A stretch of DNA of 62,452 nt from Collinsella sp. (GCA_031292915.1 JAUMSH010000069.1:1-62452); one strand, 5' to 3'. Positions 43,344 to 52,853 are shown, counted from the first letter of the stretch. Made by a program: numbers and translations. The notes: generated by a model from the sequence alone, not told the origin.

Positions 43344-46300
43344 CTAGCGAGGCTTATCAGAATTGACCTCATCGGCGGTGTCTTTTTCGAGCGCCGTGCG
43401 GCGGGCGCTGTAGGCGATGAGGCCGGCGCCTGCCGCGGCGAGTGCAGCAGCGGCTGCCGTAAGGGGAGCGTTGACATCGTCCGTGCCCGCAAGCGCGCCC
43501 GCTTTTCCGGAGCGCTTGTTAGTGCCGTGGTCCTTGCCACTGCCGGAGCTGCTTCCGCCGGAGCCGCCGCCCTTGTCAGTACCGCCGCCACTCGAGCTGC
43601 CACCGCCGTCCGCCTTCATCGGTGCATCGTGAAGCCCCGTCGTATCCGCGTTGTCGCATACGCCGACCTGAACTTCTGAGCGTTCGCATGCCGCGTCGGG
43701 CACATGAAGCTCGTGCAGTACGGCACCCAGCGCCGAGTTTGCCCCCGGTCGAATCTCTTCGAGCGTTACGGGATCGAGTGCCATCAGGTCGCGCGCCTTC
43801 GCATACAGTGTGACACGTTTGCCCACCTCGTCGCCCCAGCTCTCCGGGATGGCAAAGCTCATGCGGAACTGTGCCGTGCAGCCTGGTGCCAGCACGGCGT
43901 TGCCATTGTCGGCAACCAGCGGGTGCGTGGCAAAGCGCTCACCCAGTGCCTCGAGTGCGTACTTCATGTGTGCCATGTCGTTGGCCGATACGTCCTCGGT
44001 AAGCTCCGGATCGTAGATCGATGCCATGCGTGCGTTCGCTCCGAACCCGATGGATGCGCTGGAGAACGGCTGGTTAGAGCCCTCTCGGTACAGATCGATT
44101 GTTCCTGCGGTCAGCAGCGTGTTGCCGTCGTTTCGCACCGTTACCGTAAACGACTCGCTTGCCGCCCCGGGCACCACGGCGCCCAGGTTGGCCATCGCGC
44201 CCAGTGGTGTGGCGCATGCCACCAAGGGCACTTCGATGCCGTGCAGTTCTGCCTTGCTCTGCTCGGCGCTCACGATGTGCGTGGCAAGCGCTGAGAGCAT
44301 GCCGCCCGAGGTCAAAAACGTCGTTATCTGATCGATGGGGTGCTCCAACTCGCAGAGCACGAATGGCTCCGTGAACAGATCGTCTATCAGCGTACTGGCG
44401 AAGATGCGGAAATGCTTGCCCATTACCGCCACCGGCTCGCCTTCTTCGTCGTAGGTTTGCCCCACTTTGCCGTCAGTGTTCTCGACGTATAGCACGCACC
44501 TGCCGTTGTTGCTTACGCTAAACGATGCCGGGCCACAGCCTGCGGCACCCACGGGCTGCGTTGCAAATGCCGATGCGCCTCGTGCCCAAGTAATATGCTG
44601 CAGCTGCTCGTTGACGGTAGCCAAAAAGCCCGTGTGCTGCGGCCACGGCACCGCGTGGGGTACTGTGGCATCTGGCGACATGACGCCCCAACCCGCGATG
44701 GACTGGCCGATCACGGCGTACGATGCGCAGCCACAACCGCTTACAGTCTCGTATGCAACGGGAACCACCATTTTGCCGTTGATATTCTCGGGCGCGCCCA
44801 GCTCGATGCTCGACGGTGCCTGCGGAAAGCGGAGGACCTGACGGAACGTGAGACTGTCGCCCAAATCATCCGACCACAGGGTAAAGCATTCCAGCGCAAC
44901 CACGGCCTCGCTGCCGAGCGCCTTCTCTGTGGTGGCTCCGTGGCGGTGGAGGTAAGCGCCCGACAGACGTCCGTCGACCAGCGTCTTGCCCACCGTGATG
45001 CGTGGGCACTGCAGGCAATGGTAGCCATCCTCCTGAAGGCGGCCGCGCGAGATGCTGCGCCACGACGTGTGCGATATCACGCGAACTCCGTCGTTGCTTA
45101 TGCGCAGGCGCACAACGGACAGTATGCCGGATGTGCTCGCCGTATCGAAAAGGGTGTTGTCGCCGGCGGGGCGCTCGCCCGAGACCAGCAGCACGTAGGC
45201 GTCCTGGTTTCCTCTTCCGTCCGTATATTCCACCACGTCGAAGTCGTAATCGTATATGCCGTCGCGCTCCACGTCGCCCTCGCCAAACCCAAGGGGAAAG
45301 TCCACAGGCGTGGGAGCGGACCACGTTCCGTTTGCCTTTGTGTGTACCACCAGGCGCGAGCGGCCATTGTCGCCGTAGCGCACCGAGGCGATACGGAACA
45401 GGCATTCTACGCCGGCAATCATTGCCAGCTTCATGTGGGCTTCGCTGAGCACGCCAGCAAACAGCACGTTGTCGCTCGAGGGCTTGATGCCGCCACGCTC
45501 GTCCTCCGACACGCCGGCAGAATTGGCGTTCGGGTCCGCAACGGCGTTTGTTGCCTGACCGATATAGGTGTACTCATACATCGGCGCGGCGTTTTCGTCG
45601 TTCTCTATCAGCGCATGGACGAAATGCTCGATCTGTCCCGTGTCGTCGCTTTCTGCATCCGCCTCGAGCTCAATGCGCGTGACCGCTTGATCCCAATCGC
45701 GCACGACAGGCGCGGCGTTTACGGCAGTGGCCTTAACCTCGGCGCGTGCGAGCAGTTCGGCGTTGGTGACGATGGTGGCCGATGCGATAAATTGCGGCAC
45801 ACCACCCGCCTCGGCGTTGCCGGCCGAGCCGAAGCAGGCATCCAGCGTATAAGGCGTATCTCCATCCAATGCGAGCTCAGAGCGCTGGAGCACATACTGG
45901 TCGCCATTGTTCACCGACATATTCCACGAATCGATGAGTGTGGGCCACGACCCCGACCAAGCCTTGGTGGTCCACTTGAACATTACGAACTGGAGTATTA
46001 CATCGACATCGACGTCTGCACCTACACGCAGTCGCGGAAGCTGGTGTCCATTTGCCTTTTCGTACCCAATGAACAGCGTGAGGGATGCGGCGCCGCGCAC
46101 GGCAGACGAAGCGACGCCTGCAACGCCGGCGCCAAAGGTGACGGCAAGCCCGATCTGGATGGTGAACGAGCCCGACGTGTTTGAATAGTCGAGCGAAATG
46201 TTTTTAAAAAACGCCGCGCCGCTGCCGTGCGTGTGGGCACCCACGGCGAGCGCCAGTTTTGCCAGCACCCAGGGGTTGACGTTTAGGAAAAATGGCACCG

Positions 46301-47711
46301 GTCCTAGGGTAAACTGCTCGGTCCAATTGAGGTCGGTTCTTACCTGGAAGAGGGCCTTAATATTGCCGTATGCGGGGTCGTTGTTGTTACCCCAGGTTTT
46401 GCCCACCCAATCGTAGGCGAGCGAGCCGTACAGCTGTGTGGCGATATCCATCGTGAACAGCGGCGTGCAATGGTGGCGAAGGAGCTTGGTGTTTCTTGGA
46501 TCGGTGCCCGAACCGGCACTCATCCTCTTGTACTGATTCCACTTCCCCTCCATCTCGTCGAGGTAGCGGTTTGCCTGCTTGGCGCCCGACTCGCGCGGCG
46601 ATTTCTTCCAGTATTCCGGATCAGGGTTGCCCGAATCGTTCATATAGCTAGCTGGTTTGTACCCTCCGCCAAACAGCACGTATCCAGCAAACGAGAAATC
46701 GAACAGAATGGGAAATGTGGGCATCCAGCACGTGAACTTATTGCCGCCGATACCGGGAAACGCCGCGGGGAAATCAAACGGAGTGATCTCTTGGTCCATG
46801 GTGGTGGGAATGATGGTGGTCGAGCCCGATTCCGCCTTTGCGGCCGGCGCGGTGACAACGGCCATGGGAGAGGAGAGCGTGTAGGTTTTGCCCTGATAGT
46901 CGAGGACAAAGCGCAGCTTGCACCCTTCTTCCAGAAGGCCCGATGCCACATCGAGGAACTTGTCTTCGAGTGTGAACGTTGCCAGATTATTCGCACCCGA
47001 TGCACTGGCCCTGACTTGGCCAATCTGCGTGACGGTTTCGGATGAGCTGCCCGCGGCGGGCGTCACTTTGTTGATACACAGCGTTGCCTGTCCACCCTGT
47101 GGCAGATGTGCCTGCACGGTAAAGGCGTGCGTGTCGGGTTGGTCGTTTCCGGCGTCGTCCTTCGGCAATGCCATGAACGTAGCGTCGGCGTACTGGATGT
47201 CCCATTCGTCGAATGTGAGCTGGCGAAAGTACGGCTCGCCGTCGGAAAGCGGACGCGTGGGCGCGGTAATGGCAGTACCGCCCTGGATGCGCGCGAGGGG
47301 AATCTCGACATCGCGGTAGCCTACCATGCTAATGGAGATGCCGCCGTTAAAGTCGTATGCGTCGAGAAGCGTTGCCTCGTCCACGTAGCCTTCTGAAAGC
47401 GGCGCGACCTCAAAGATGGCCGTGCCTTCGTCATCGGTCGTGGCAGTGAGCTGCTTGCCTGCGGCATAGCGCGATGTGAGCGTGACCTGGGCACCCGCGA
47501 TGGGCGTATTCTTGTTGGCGACGTCGACCACGACCACACCAAACATGGTGCGCGAGAGAACGAGCACCCTGAAGGGGTCTTTTTCGTCGGCATAGGCTTC
47601 GGTGGGCGCGAACGGCAATATGTAGGCGTTTGCGCTTCCCGGCACGCGCGGCAACATAATGCTCGCCAGCGAGGACGCTCCGGCAACAAGTAACGAACGG
47701 CGATCAAGCAT
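43344..47711 (-). CDS. Giant Tat-type exported surface protein
   Basis: A 1455-residue protein. The N-terminus has a twin-arginine signal, MLDRRSLLVAGASSLASIML, followed by AxA-like cleavage at SANA (about 26-29). A carboxypeptidase-regulatory-like beta domain with NKNTPIAGAQVTLTSRY lies at about 60-150, then long beta-rich modules with no known catalytic motif. At about 1375-1415 a Gly/Ser-rich stalk (GGGSSSGGGTDKGGG) leads to a C-terminal membrane helix (LTAAAAALAAAGAGLIAYSA) and a short charged tail, with no LPXTG. The ATG at 47711 follows GGGAG. Folding before export would fit a cofactor or disulfide-rich fold. A LuxR regulator lies just upstream on the same strand. Function unknown. Confidence 0.8.
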   Translation of the reverse strand: MLDRRSLLVAGASSLASIMLPRVPGSANAYILPFAPTEAYADEKDPFRVLVLSRTMFGVVVVDVANKNTPIAGAQVTLTSRYAAGKQLTATTDDEGTAIFEVAPLSEGYVDEATLLDAYDFNGGISISMVGYRDVEIPLARIQGGTAITAPTRPLSDGEPYFRQLTFDEWDIQYADATFMALPKDDAGNDQPDTHAFTVQAHLPQGGQATLCINKVTPAAGSSSETVTQIGQVRASASGANNLATFTLEDKFLDVASGLLEEGCKLRFVLDYQGKTYTLSSPMAVVTAPAAKAESGSTTIIPTTMDQEITPFDFPAAFPGIGGNKFTCWMPTFPILFDFSFAGYVLFGGGYKPASYMNDSGNPDPEYWKKSPRESGAKQANRYLDEMEGKWNQYKRMSAGSGTDPRNTKLLRHHCTPLFTMDIATQLYGSLAYDWVGKTWGNNNDPAYGNIKALFQVRTDLNWTEQFTLGPVPFFLNVNPWVLAKLALAVGAHTHGSGAAFFKNISLDYSNTSGSFTIQIGLAVTFGAGVAGVASSAVRGAASLTLFIGYEKANGHQLPRLRVGADVDVDVILQFVMFKWTTKAWSGSWPTLIDSWNMSVNNGDQYVLQRSELALDGDTPYTLDACFGSAGNAEAGGVPQFIASATIVTNAELLARAEVKATAVNAAPVVRDWDQAVTRIELEADAESDDTGQIEHFVHALIENDENAAPMYEYTYIGQATNAVADPNANSAGVSEDERGGIKPSSDNVLFAGVLSEAHMKLAMIAGVECLFRIASVRYGDNGRSRLVVHTKANGTWSAPTPVDFPLGFGEGDVERDGIYDYDFDVVEYTDGRGNQDAYVLLVSGERPAGDNTLFDTASTSGILSVVRLRISNDGVRVISHTSWRSISRGRLQEDGYHCLQCPRITVGKTLVDGRLSGAYLHRHGATTEKALGSEAVVALECFTLWSDDLGDSLTFRQVLRFPQAPSSIELGAPENINGKMVVPVAYETVSGCGCASYAVIGQSIAGWGVMSPDATVPHAVPWPQHTGFLATVNEQLQHITWARGASAFATQPVGAAGCGPASFSVSNNGRCVLYVENTDGKVGQTYDEEGEPVAVMGKHFRIFASTLIDDLFTEPFVLCELEHPIDQITTFLTSGGMLSALATHIVSAEQSKAELHGIEVPLVACATPLGAMANLGAVVPGAASESFTVTVRNDGNTLLTAGTIDLYREGSNQPFSSASIGFGANARMASIYDPELTEDVSANDMAHMKYALEALGERFATHPLVADNGNAVLAPGCTAQFRMSFAIPESWGDEVGKRVTLYAKARDLMALDPVTLEEIRPGANSALGAVLHELHVPDAACERSEVQVGVCDNADTTGLHDAPMKADGGGSSSGGGTDKGGGSGGSSSGSGKDHGTNKRSGKAGALAGTDDVNAPLTAAAAALAAAGAGLIAYSARRTALEKDTADEVNSDKPR

Positions 47712-47868
47712 CTTTGGCTCCCATCCCGCAAACATCGGAGGAAATAATCCAATTTTGCGAGAAGGTGCCCCGTGGCGGTAGTGCCGTTCAAGGGTCAAAA
47801 TGTCCAATTTGAGTGCGCGAAAGCGTCAGGCCCCCGGAGCGCTTTCGATACGCCGGGCAGTCTGGCCG

Positions 47869-48873
47869 CTAGCGCAACATGTGGGCAATCAGCTCGGCGC
47901 GAGTTCCGATACCAAGCTTGGCATACACTCCTGATAGGCGGTTTTTAACGGTGCCCGGCGATACTCCCATGTGGCGTGCGATTTCGGCGTTGGTCCAACC
48001 GCGGCAGGCGAGCATGGCCATGGTGAACTCCGTGGTCGTTAAATCGTCGGCCACGTCCTCGCCCGAATCGGGATTGTGGATGCGCCGCCAGCCGTAGCTG
48101 AATCGATACGTAATCTCGATGATGCGTGCGAAATCGTCAGGGTATTGCGATTTTAGGCATGCCTCGATGAGTCCCTGCAAAAGGCCGTGGTGCTCGCCGA
48201 TGAGCTCGATAAGGCCGTCAGGGCGCGCAATGTTCCAAGCGGTTCCGAAGTGTGCTTTTGCGGCGTCGATGTCCTTGAGGCTCATACAGGCCATGGAAGC
48301 CGACAGGTGCAGGAACAGCTCCGAGATGGGATAACTTCCCTGTTTCATGATCAGGGCGTTTTCCGCCATGCCCAGGCTGCGGCCGTATTCGCCGCGCAGA
48401 TACAAGGCGTGCGCCATCACGTAGCTGGCGAATAGGCGCAGGCCTTCGGGCAGATGCGCCGCAAGTGGATAAAACTCTTCGGCAGAATACGGGGAAGGCA
48501 AGTGCAGCAGGACGCTCGCGGCCGAGGCGAACAGGATATGCGTGGCGTGGATGGCGGGCGATTCCTCGTCGGCCGGCGTATCGAGGATGCCAGCAAGGCA
48601 CCGGCGGGCGTCGGCGATGCGGTTGAGCGATAGACTGGCGTATCCGCAGATAAAGCATGCGGAATAGCGCAGTGCGGGATCGGTGGCGTCAACATAGGGG
48701 CGCGCCGTCTTGGCAGCGAGGGCGGCCTGTCCGCGAAAGTACAGCGCTTCTGCCGTGGCAATGGCGCGCGAATCGGGGTCGGAAATGCTTGCAACCGCAG
48801 CGTCAATCTGCCCCGGCACAAAGGCGGTGCACATCAACGGCATGGGAACGCATGGGTAGCCATCGCAGTCCAT
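47869..48873 (-). CDS. LuxR-family transcriptional regulator with helical sensor part
   Basis: A 334-residue protein. The C-terminal LuxR/GerE HTH (about 278-330) has LTTTEFTMAMLACRGWTNAE, IARHMGVSPGTVKNRLSGVYAKLG. The first 260 residues are helical, TPR-like, with RRCLAGIL and AENALIM repeats, without a receiver domain. No phospho-acceptor or P-loop is seen. GGGAG sets the start at 48873. It lies 157 bases upstream of the giant surface protein, in the same direction, and is likely to control it. Confidence 0.87.
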   Translation of the reverse strand: MDCDGYPCVPMPLMCTAFVPGQIDAAVASISDPDSRAIATAEALYFRGQAALAAKTARPYVDATDPALRYSACFICGYASLSLNRIADARRCLAGILDTPADEESPAIHATHILFASAASVLLHLPSPYSAEEFYPLAAHLPEGLRLFASYVMAHALYLRGEYGRSLGMAENALIMKQGSYPISELFLHLSASMACMSLKDIDAAKAHFGTAWNIARPDGLIELIGEHHGLLQGLIEACLKSQYPDDFARIIEITYRFSYGWRRIHNPDSGEDVADDLTTTEFTMAMLACRGWTNAEIARHMGVSPGTVKNRLSGVYAKLGIGTRAELIAHMLR

Positions 48874-49015
48874 CTTCCATCTCCCAACAGCTGGCAACAA
48901 TGCAGCAATTGTACTCCTGTTGCTCGGGACCGGAATTTGTGGGTATCGCCTACGATTATTCCGAACGTATAAAGGAAGAGTCTATTGGCGATGCTCCCAA
49001 GGTGGCTACTGAAGC

Positions 49016-49396
49016 CTAGCTGACCTCGACATTAGGAAAAATTGCCGCCCCTACAAAAAGCTCTGTCGCAGCGATGGGAAACGCATCTTCTGGGCATTCC
49101 GGCGTCTCCAGCCAGCGCTGGACTGCTGCTGTCGCCTGCGCGTTGGCGAGCGAGGCGTGGGGACCGTCCGGCGACCAGCGGTGACGGGCGAGCCCTGCCG
49201 TGTGTGTGGGCCTCCATCGGCGTAGACCCATGACCCCCATGGCATCGGAGAAGTCCACCATGGCGTCCAGGACCTTACCGTCCGGCATGTCCAGCCTAGC
49301 GGCTCTCTTGATTCCGAGGTCGAAGGGGGCGTTGTGCAAGGCATATGGGGCCGAGTGGAAGTGGATCAAAAGAGCGTTACTTGACGTTTCATGCAT
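49016..49396 (-). CDS. Hypothetical protein
   Basis: A 126-residue frame without recognised domain. It has a likely small beta sheet (LDAMVDFSDAMGVMGLRRW) and ends VGAAIFPNVEVS. No strong ribosome binding site precedes the ATG. It could be a real small gene or the remains of a longer one; it stands between the LuxR gene and the PadR cassette. Confidence 0.35.
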   Translation of the reverse strand: MHETSSNALLIHFHSAPYALHNAPFDLGIKRAARLDMPDGKVLDAMVDFSDAMGVMGLRRWRPTHTAGLARHRWSPDGPHASLANAQATAAVQRWLETPECPEDAFPIAATELFVGAAIFPNVEVS

Positions 49397-49528
49397 AATG
49401 CCAACCGTCCCGCGACATCACGTTCGCAGCGTGCAGGGCCCGGAGAACCTTCGCGATGAGAGTTGACGTCTAATACCTTGCATCGTATAGTGTGTATAGC
49501 ACAGTATATGACGAGAGGAGGTGTGCGG

Positions 49529-49849
49529 ATGGAGGCACAGATGAAGCGCGGCTTCCTGGAGGCCTGCGTGCTCGCGGCCGTCTCCGGCGAGGAGTCCTAC
49601 GGCTACCAGATCGTGAAGGACGTACCGGCGAGCATGGGGCTCACGGAGTCGACGCTCTACCCGCTGCTCAAGCGCCTGGAGAAGGCCGGGTGCATCACGG
49701 CGCGCTCCGCCGAGCACAACGGGCGGCTGCGCCGGTACTACCGCATCACGGACGACGGGCGAGCGCGCATCGAGGAGTTCCTGGCCGAGTGGCCGTCCGT
49801 ACGGGAGATTTACGCATACGTTGAGGAGGCGCACCATGACGCGCGATGA
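49529..49849 (+). CDS. PadR-family transcriptional regulator
   Basis: A 106-residue winged-helix repressor: KRGFLEACVLAAVSGEESYGYQIVKDV (about 6-32), recognition STLYPLLKRLEKAG (about 44-57), wing RYYRITDDGRARI. AGGAGGTG sets the start at 49529. It heads a GC-rich cassette with DUF1700, as in many Gram-positives, where PadR represses the pair until envelope stress. The upstream TATAGTGTGTATAGCACAGTATA-like region (49488-49508) may be its operator. Confidence 0.92.
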   Translation: MEAQMKRGFLEACVLAAVSGEESYGYQIVKDVPASMGLTESTLYPLLKRLEKAGCITARSAEHNGRLRRYYRITDDGRARIEEFLAEWPSVREIYAYVEEAHHDAR

Positions 49850-50459
49850 GTTTCTGGGCCGGTTGGGCGACCTGCTCGCCTGCCTGCCGGCCGAGCAGGT
49901 TGAGGAGACCAAGGCGTTCTATGCGGAGGCCATCGCCGACCGCATGGAGGACGGTATGAGCGAGGAGGAGGCCGTGGCCGCCATGGGCACGCCCGGCGAG
50001 GTGGCGGAGGCCACGCTCGACGACCTGCCCGCCGTGCCGCGCGCGATCGCGAGGACGCGCCGGCGCAGCACCGCGCTGCTGTGGGTGCTGGCCATCGTGG
50101 GCTCCCCGGTGTGGGTGCCGCTGCTCGCCGCCTTCGCCGCCGTGGTCGTCACGGTCTATATCTGCATCTGGGTGCTGGCGCTCTGCGTGTGGATCGTCGC
50201 GGCGGCACTCGGGGGCGTGGGTGTAGTTGAGCTCCTGTTTGCCGTAAGCGGCGTCACCATCGGCCACTTCCCGTACGCCCTCGCCTCGGCGGGCGTGGGG
50301 CTCGGCCTCGTCGGCGTGGCGCTCTTCGTTGGTGCTGGCGCTTGGGCCGCCTCAAAACAAATTGCGCGCCTCTCGGCGCTCTGGGCGAGGAAGGCCGCCT
50401 CGCCCTTCTGGAAGGGTAAGGGCGAGAAGGGCGGCGCTGCCGCGCATCTCGCGGCGTAG
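49836..50459 (+). CDS. DUF1700 membrane protein
   Basis: A 207-residue protein with an N-terminal cytoplasmic helical hairpin (EFLGRLGDLLACLPAEQVEE, with the family motif SEEEAVAAMGTPGEVA at 41-56) and four membrane helices between about 80 and 180. GAGGAGG lies before the ATG, which overlaps the PadR gene end by 14 bases, so translation is coupled. DUF1700 proteins pair with PadR and DUF4097 proteins; the last is missing here in full form. Confidence 0.9.
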   Translation: MTRDEFLGRLGDLLACLPAEQVEETKAFYAEAIADRMEDGMSEEEAVAAMGTPGEVAEATLDDLPAVPRAIARTRRRSTALLWVLAIVGSPVWVPLLAAFAAVVVTVYICIWVLALCVWIVAAALGGVGVVELLFAVSGVTIGHFPYALASAGVGLGLVGVALFVGAGAWAASKQIARLSALWARKAASPFWKGKGEKGGAAAHLAA

Positions 50460-50474
50460 AAAGGAGTGAGTACC

Positions 50475-50729
50475 ATGACCAGCGCGAAGAAGATCTACCT
50501 CGCCGTGGCGGGCGGGCTCGTTGCCGCGGGTGTTGTCCTCGCGGGCATTGGCTTTATCGCTTCGGGCTTCGACCCGGCCGTGTTCACAACCCAAATCGAC
50601 ACGCGCGACAGCACCATCGTGCTCGGCGGCGTCGAGGTGGACGACCCGATGGGCCTCCCCCTCATCGAGCAGCTCGCCAATCTGGGCGAGATCGACACCT
50701 CCGGCGTCGCGGATCCCGCCGCGCCCTAG
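50475..50729 (+). CDS. Small membrane protein of the PadR cassette
   Basis: An 84-residue protein: one N-terminal membrane helix (IYLAVAGGLVAAGVVLAGIGF) and an outward segment with FTTQIDTRDSTIVLGGVEVD. This looks like the first part of a DUF4097-type partner, which usually is three times longer. AAAGGAGTG places the start at 50475. It may be a real short gene or a version cut short by an early stop. Confidence 0.65.
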   Translation: MTSAKKIYLAVAGGLVAAGVVLAGIGFIASGFDPAVFTTQIDTRDSTIVLGGVEVDDPMGLPLIEQLANLGEIDTSGVADPAAP

Positions 50730-51142
50730 GCGCAGCGAGCCCGGGCGCTCTGCCCGCCAAGCTGCGTAAGCCGGCGAAACCCGAACCTCAACCTCTACGC
50801 AACTGGCCCCAAGCCTGCGCCGATTCGCTCTCAGCGCCGCGCGGGGGCCCGTGACGCATGCCCAAAAAGGTACGAGGAGAAAGGAACGCGATGACGACAA
50901 CCACGCCCTTCCGCCTTCACGGGGCCACGCAGGACCGGAAGCGACTGGGCCGTGCGGTGGGGCTGTGCTTGGATTGGCTACACTGATATGGACAGTTCCG
51001 TGAGGGGTGCGAGAGACGGGACTCTGGGGAGATCTTCGAGGAGGAGTGTCTCGACTGGAAGCGCGGGTTCAGTGGAGCAGGAACCTAAGCTCTGTCTCTC
51101 TTGCTTTTTTGATTTGTTGAGAAGCCGGCATTTGGGGGCATT
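50730..51142. other. Region between PadR cassette and the next gene
   Basis: It holds GC-rich remains of the cassette (to about 50990) and, after a composition break, a lower-GC leader of the 51143 gene. The only frame with a ribosome binding site is the 31-codon frame at 50891. Confidence 0.45.
50891..50986 (+). pseudogene. Truncated gene start, fourth member of PadR cassette
   Basis: GAGGAGAAAGGAACGCG precedes an ATG and 31 codons (MTTTTPFRLHGATQDRKRLG, then RAVGLCLDWLH) ending at TGA, at the point where GC-rich sequence ends. The start resembles that of PspC or DUF4097-type membrane proteins found in such cassettes, but is too short to assign. It is likely cut by a rearrangement near 50987. 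Confidence 0.45.
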
Positions 51143-51826
51143 TTGGATAGCGAACAGTTCAAACAAGAAGCTGAGAAAATAGAACAAAGCCTGAGTGCCT
51201 TGAGAGTCGCCGAGCGCAATGCAGTGATTCCCTTCATGAACGGCGACTTTACCCAATGGGATCTATATCTGGCATCCTCCTCTGAGTATGCGATGAGACT
51301 GATAGACGGATTCATCTCCATGCTCGAGTCGAGGAATCTTGTTTGCGTCGCCCAGCTTCTCCGCGCACAGGTTGGAGTCTGCCTGCGGACATTCGCATTA
51401 TTCGCCGCCGAAGACCAGGATGACTTTCTCAAGCGGGTGTTTCAAGGTGTGCCTGTGAACAAGCTGAAAGATTTCTCGGGTGAGAAGATGTCCGATGGAA
51501 GACTTCAAGACTTACTCGAGAAGTTCGATCCAAAGGTAAAAGATGTATACAAGGTGACGTCTGGATTCGTCCACTTCTCCATTGATACTCTGCCGAGCAT
51601 GGGTGTGCCTGGGGAGGGCTATGAGGTCGAGTTTCATTTTGGAGCCGAGCCCAACGAGAGAAACAATGCGCCTCTCGTGGAATGCGGCAAGGCGTTCTGC
51701 CACTATGTCGACCTGCATCTCCAGATGCTCCATAAGGTGATTGCTTCGGATGAATGGTATGCCGATCGATTCCGTATCGATTCCGATGGTCCTGCAGACG
51801 AGGCCTCGAAAAGCGAGAAGGTGTAG
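51143..51826 (+). CDS. Hypothetical helical protein, HEPN-like
   Basis: A 227-residue soluble, mostly alpha-helical protein, lower in GC than its neighbours. Long helices with AMRLIDGFISMLESRNLVCV and QLLRAQVGVCLRTFALFAA (about 50-90) followed by KVTSGFVHFS (about 138-147) are reminiscent of HEPN or DUF5677-like proteins (the helical pair with a conserved 'sgFvHfS'). The TTG start is weak (GGGGGCAT before it). It may be part of a defence or RNA-related function, but this is a guess. Confidence 0.6.
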   Translation: MDSEQFKQEAEKIEQSLSALRVAERNAVIPFMNGDFTQWDLYLASSSEYAMRLIDGFISMLESRNLVCVAQLLRAQVGVCLRTFALFAAEDQDDFLKRVFQGVPVNKLKDFSGEKMSDGRLQDLLEKFDPKVKDVYKVTSGFVHFSIDTLPSMGVPGEGYEVEFHFGAEPNERNNAPLVECGKAFCHYVDLHLQMLHKVIASDEWYADRFRIDSDGPADEASKSEKV

Positions 51827-51929
51827 GTCGAACGCATTGACGCTGCCTTGACAGCATCCCGATATGATAACGAATGGGAGGTTCCCTGCGAAATGTGCGC
51901 CTCTGTATATTCTCGCTAGGACGCCCTCG
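51827..51929. other. Short gene-free stretch
   Basis: Nothing beyond a few short open frames. It leads to the relic of an ATPase on the minus strand. Confidence 0.4.
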
Positions 51930-52316
51930 ACCGATAAGGCATCGTTGAGTTCAATTTGAGTTCAGCTCGGGTGCCTGAAAATCGCCCAACTCTGATAAAA
52001 GGGGAGACGACGGTACACCACGTAGACGAGAGGCTATGGAAGTGCACGATTTGATTATATTGGCGTGCTAAACCGCCCCGCTGCCCAACTTGAACTCCGC
52101 TCACGCGTGTATGGGGCTGCGAGAGGTAACGGCCTGCGGCCTCCTTTGTGTGCTCGATGATATCTTCGAGCATGCCGGGCATGGCGGAGACATTCGCTGC
52201 AATCCAGCCGTGTTCAAGCGCCGTTTCGGATAGGAGCGAGAGGGGGCTGTCTTGCCCGTTTCCCTTGCACCCGTAAAGATGGTTGACAGTTTGGGGTCTC
52301 CCGGGTCTTTAGCTTT
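51930..52316 (-). pseudogene. Relic of an AAA ATPase
   Basis: On the minus strand the frame shows PGDPKLSTIFTGARETGKT, a P-loop start typical of actinobacterial AAA ATPases (usual RGTGKT), then after a one-base frame change LLSETALEHGWIAANVSA, MPGMLEDIIEH and TKEAAGRYL. The rest of the ATPase domain is missing. The frame shift and lack of Walker B show that it is dead. Confidence 0.65.
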
Positions 52317-52351
52317 TACCGTGCTAGATGCCTCATGGAAACTGTTGGACT

Positions 52352-52422
52352 TTAATCAGACAGACCCAGCATGTCGTTTTCCTCCATGAGGACATCGGCT
52401 AAAACCGCAACACCTATGCTTG
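52352..52422 (-). pseudogene. 3' tail relic similar to the topoisomerase A gene end
   Basis: Minus-strand codons read ADVLMEENDMLGLSD and a stop. The last 45 bases match the end of the topoisomerase A gene (36351-36395 region, SAGALMKENDMPSLFD) at about 35 of 45 positions with aligned stop codons. This suggests that a paralogous type IIA topoisomerase A gene once ended here. Confidence 0.5.
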
Positions 52423-52848
52423 TTTAAGCAAACCTCCTGATAGTCGTGGAGCTGCTGTAGCCCGACATGCAGGACATCGCTCGGCTTAAACACCGGATGC
52501 CGCATCCGCGAAACGAGTTGCGGTGCACCCTGTTCCAAAAGGCTGCCAAGTACCATGGCGTGAGCGTTGGGGTAGCCATCATTCAGCGTGGATACATCCG
52601 GATGCGCATAGATCCAGACGATTCCAACGTTCTCGTATTTCCCGTGCAGGTAATCGAAGAGGGCAGGCGACACCATGCAGTTGCCGCCGACGGTCACGAC
52701 TCTGTCGGGGTTTTCTGCCGCAAGCTTCCTCTGCGCATCCTGAATCCCCGCCAGGACTTCGTCCTCGGCATAGATGCGAACTGTCTCCCATTTCTCATGT
52801 TCAAGTTTTGGGACGCGTTTCACAATGTCGAGTGGGACTCCTGGACAG
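52423..52848 (-). pseudogene. Truncated arginase/agmatinase-family gene
   Basis: Minus-strand sequence encodes an arginase-fold fragment: GVPLDIVKRVPKLEHEKWE, VVTVGGNCMVSPALFDYLHG, IVWIYAHPDVSTLNDGYPNA. In active ureohydrolases the metal ligands read GGDC/H and DAHxD; here GGNC and YAHPD have lost two aspartates. The C-terminal third, with the other metal Asp pair, is missing and the N-terminus is cut close to the kinase gene. So it is a decayed enzyme gene. Confidence 0.75.
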
Positions 52849-52853
52849 TCGGA

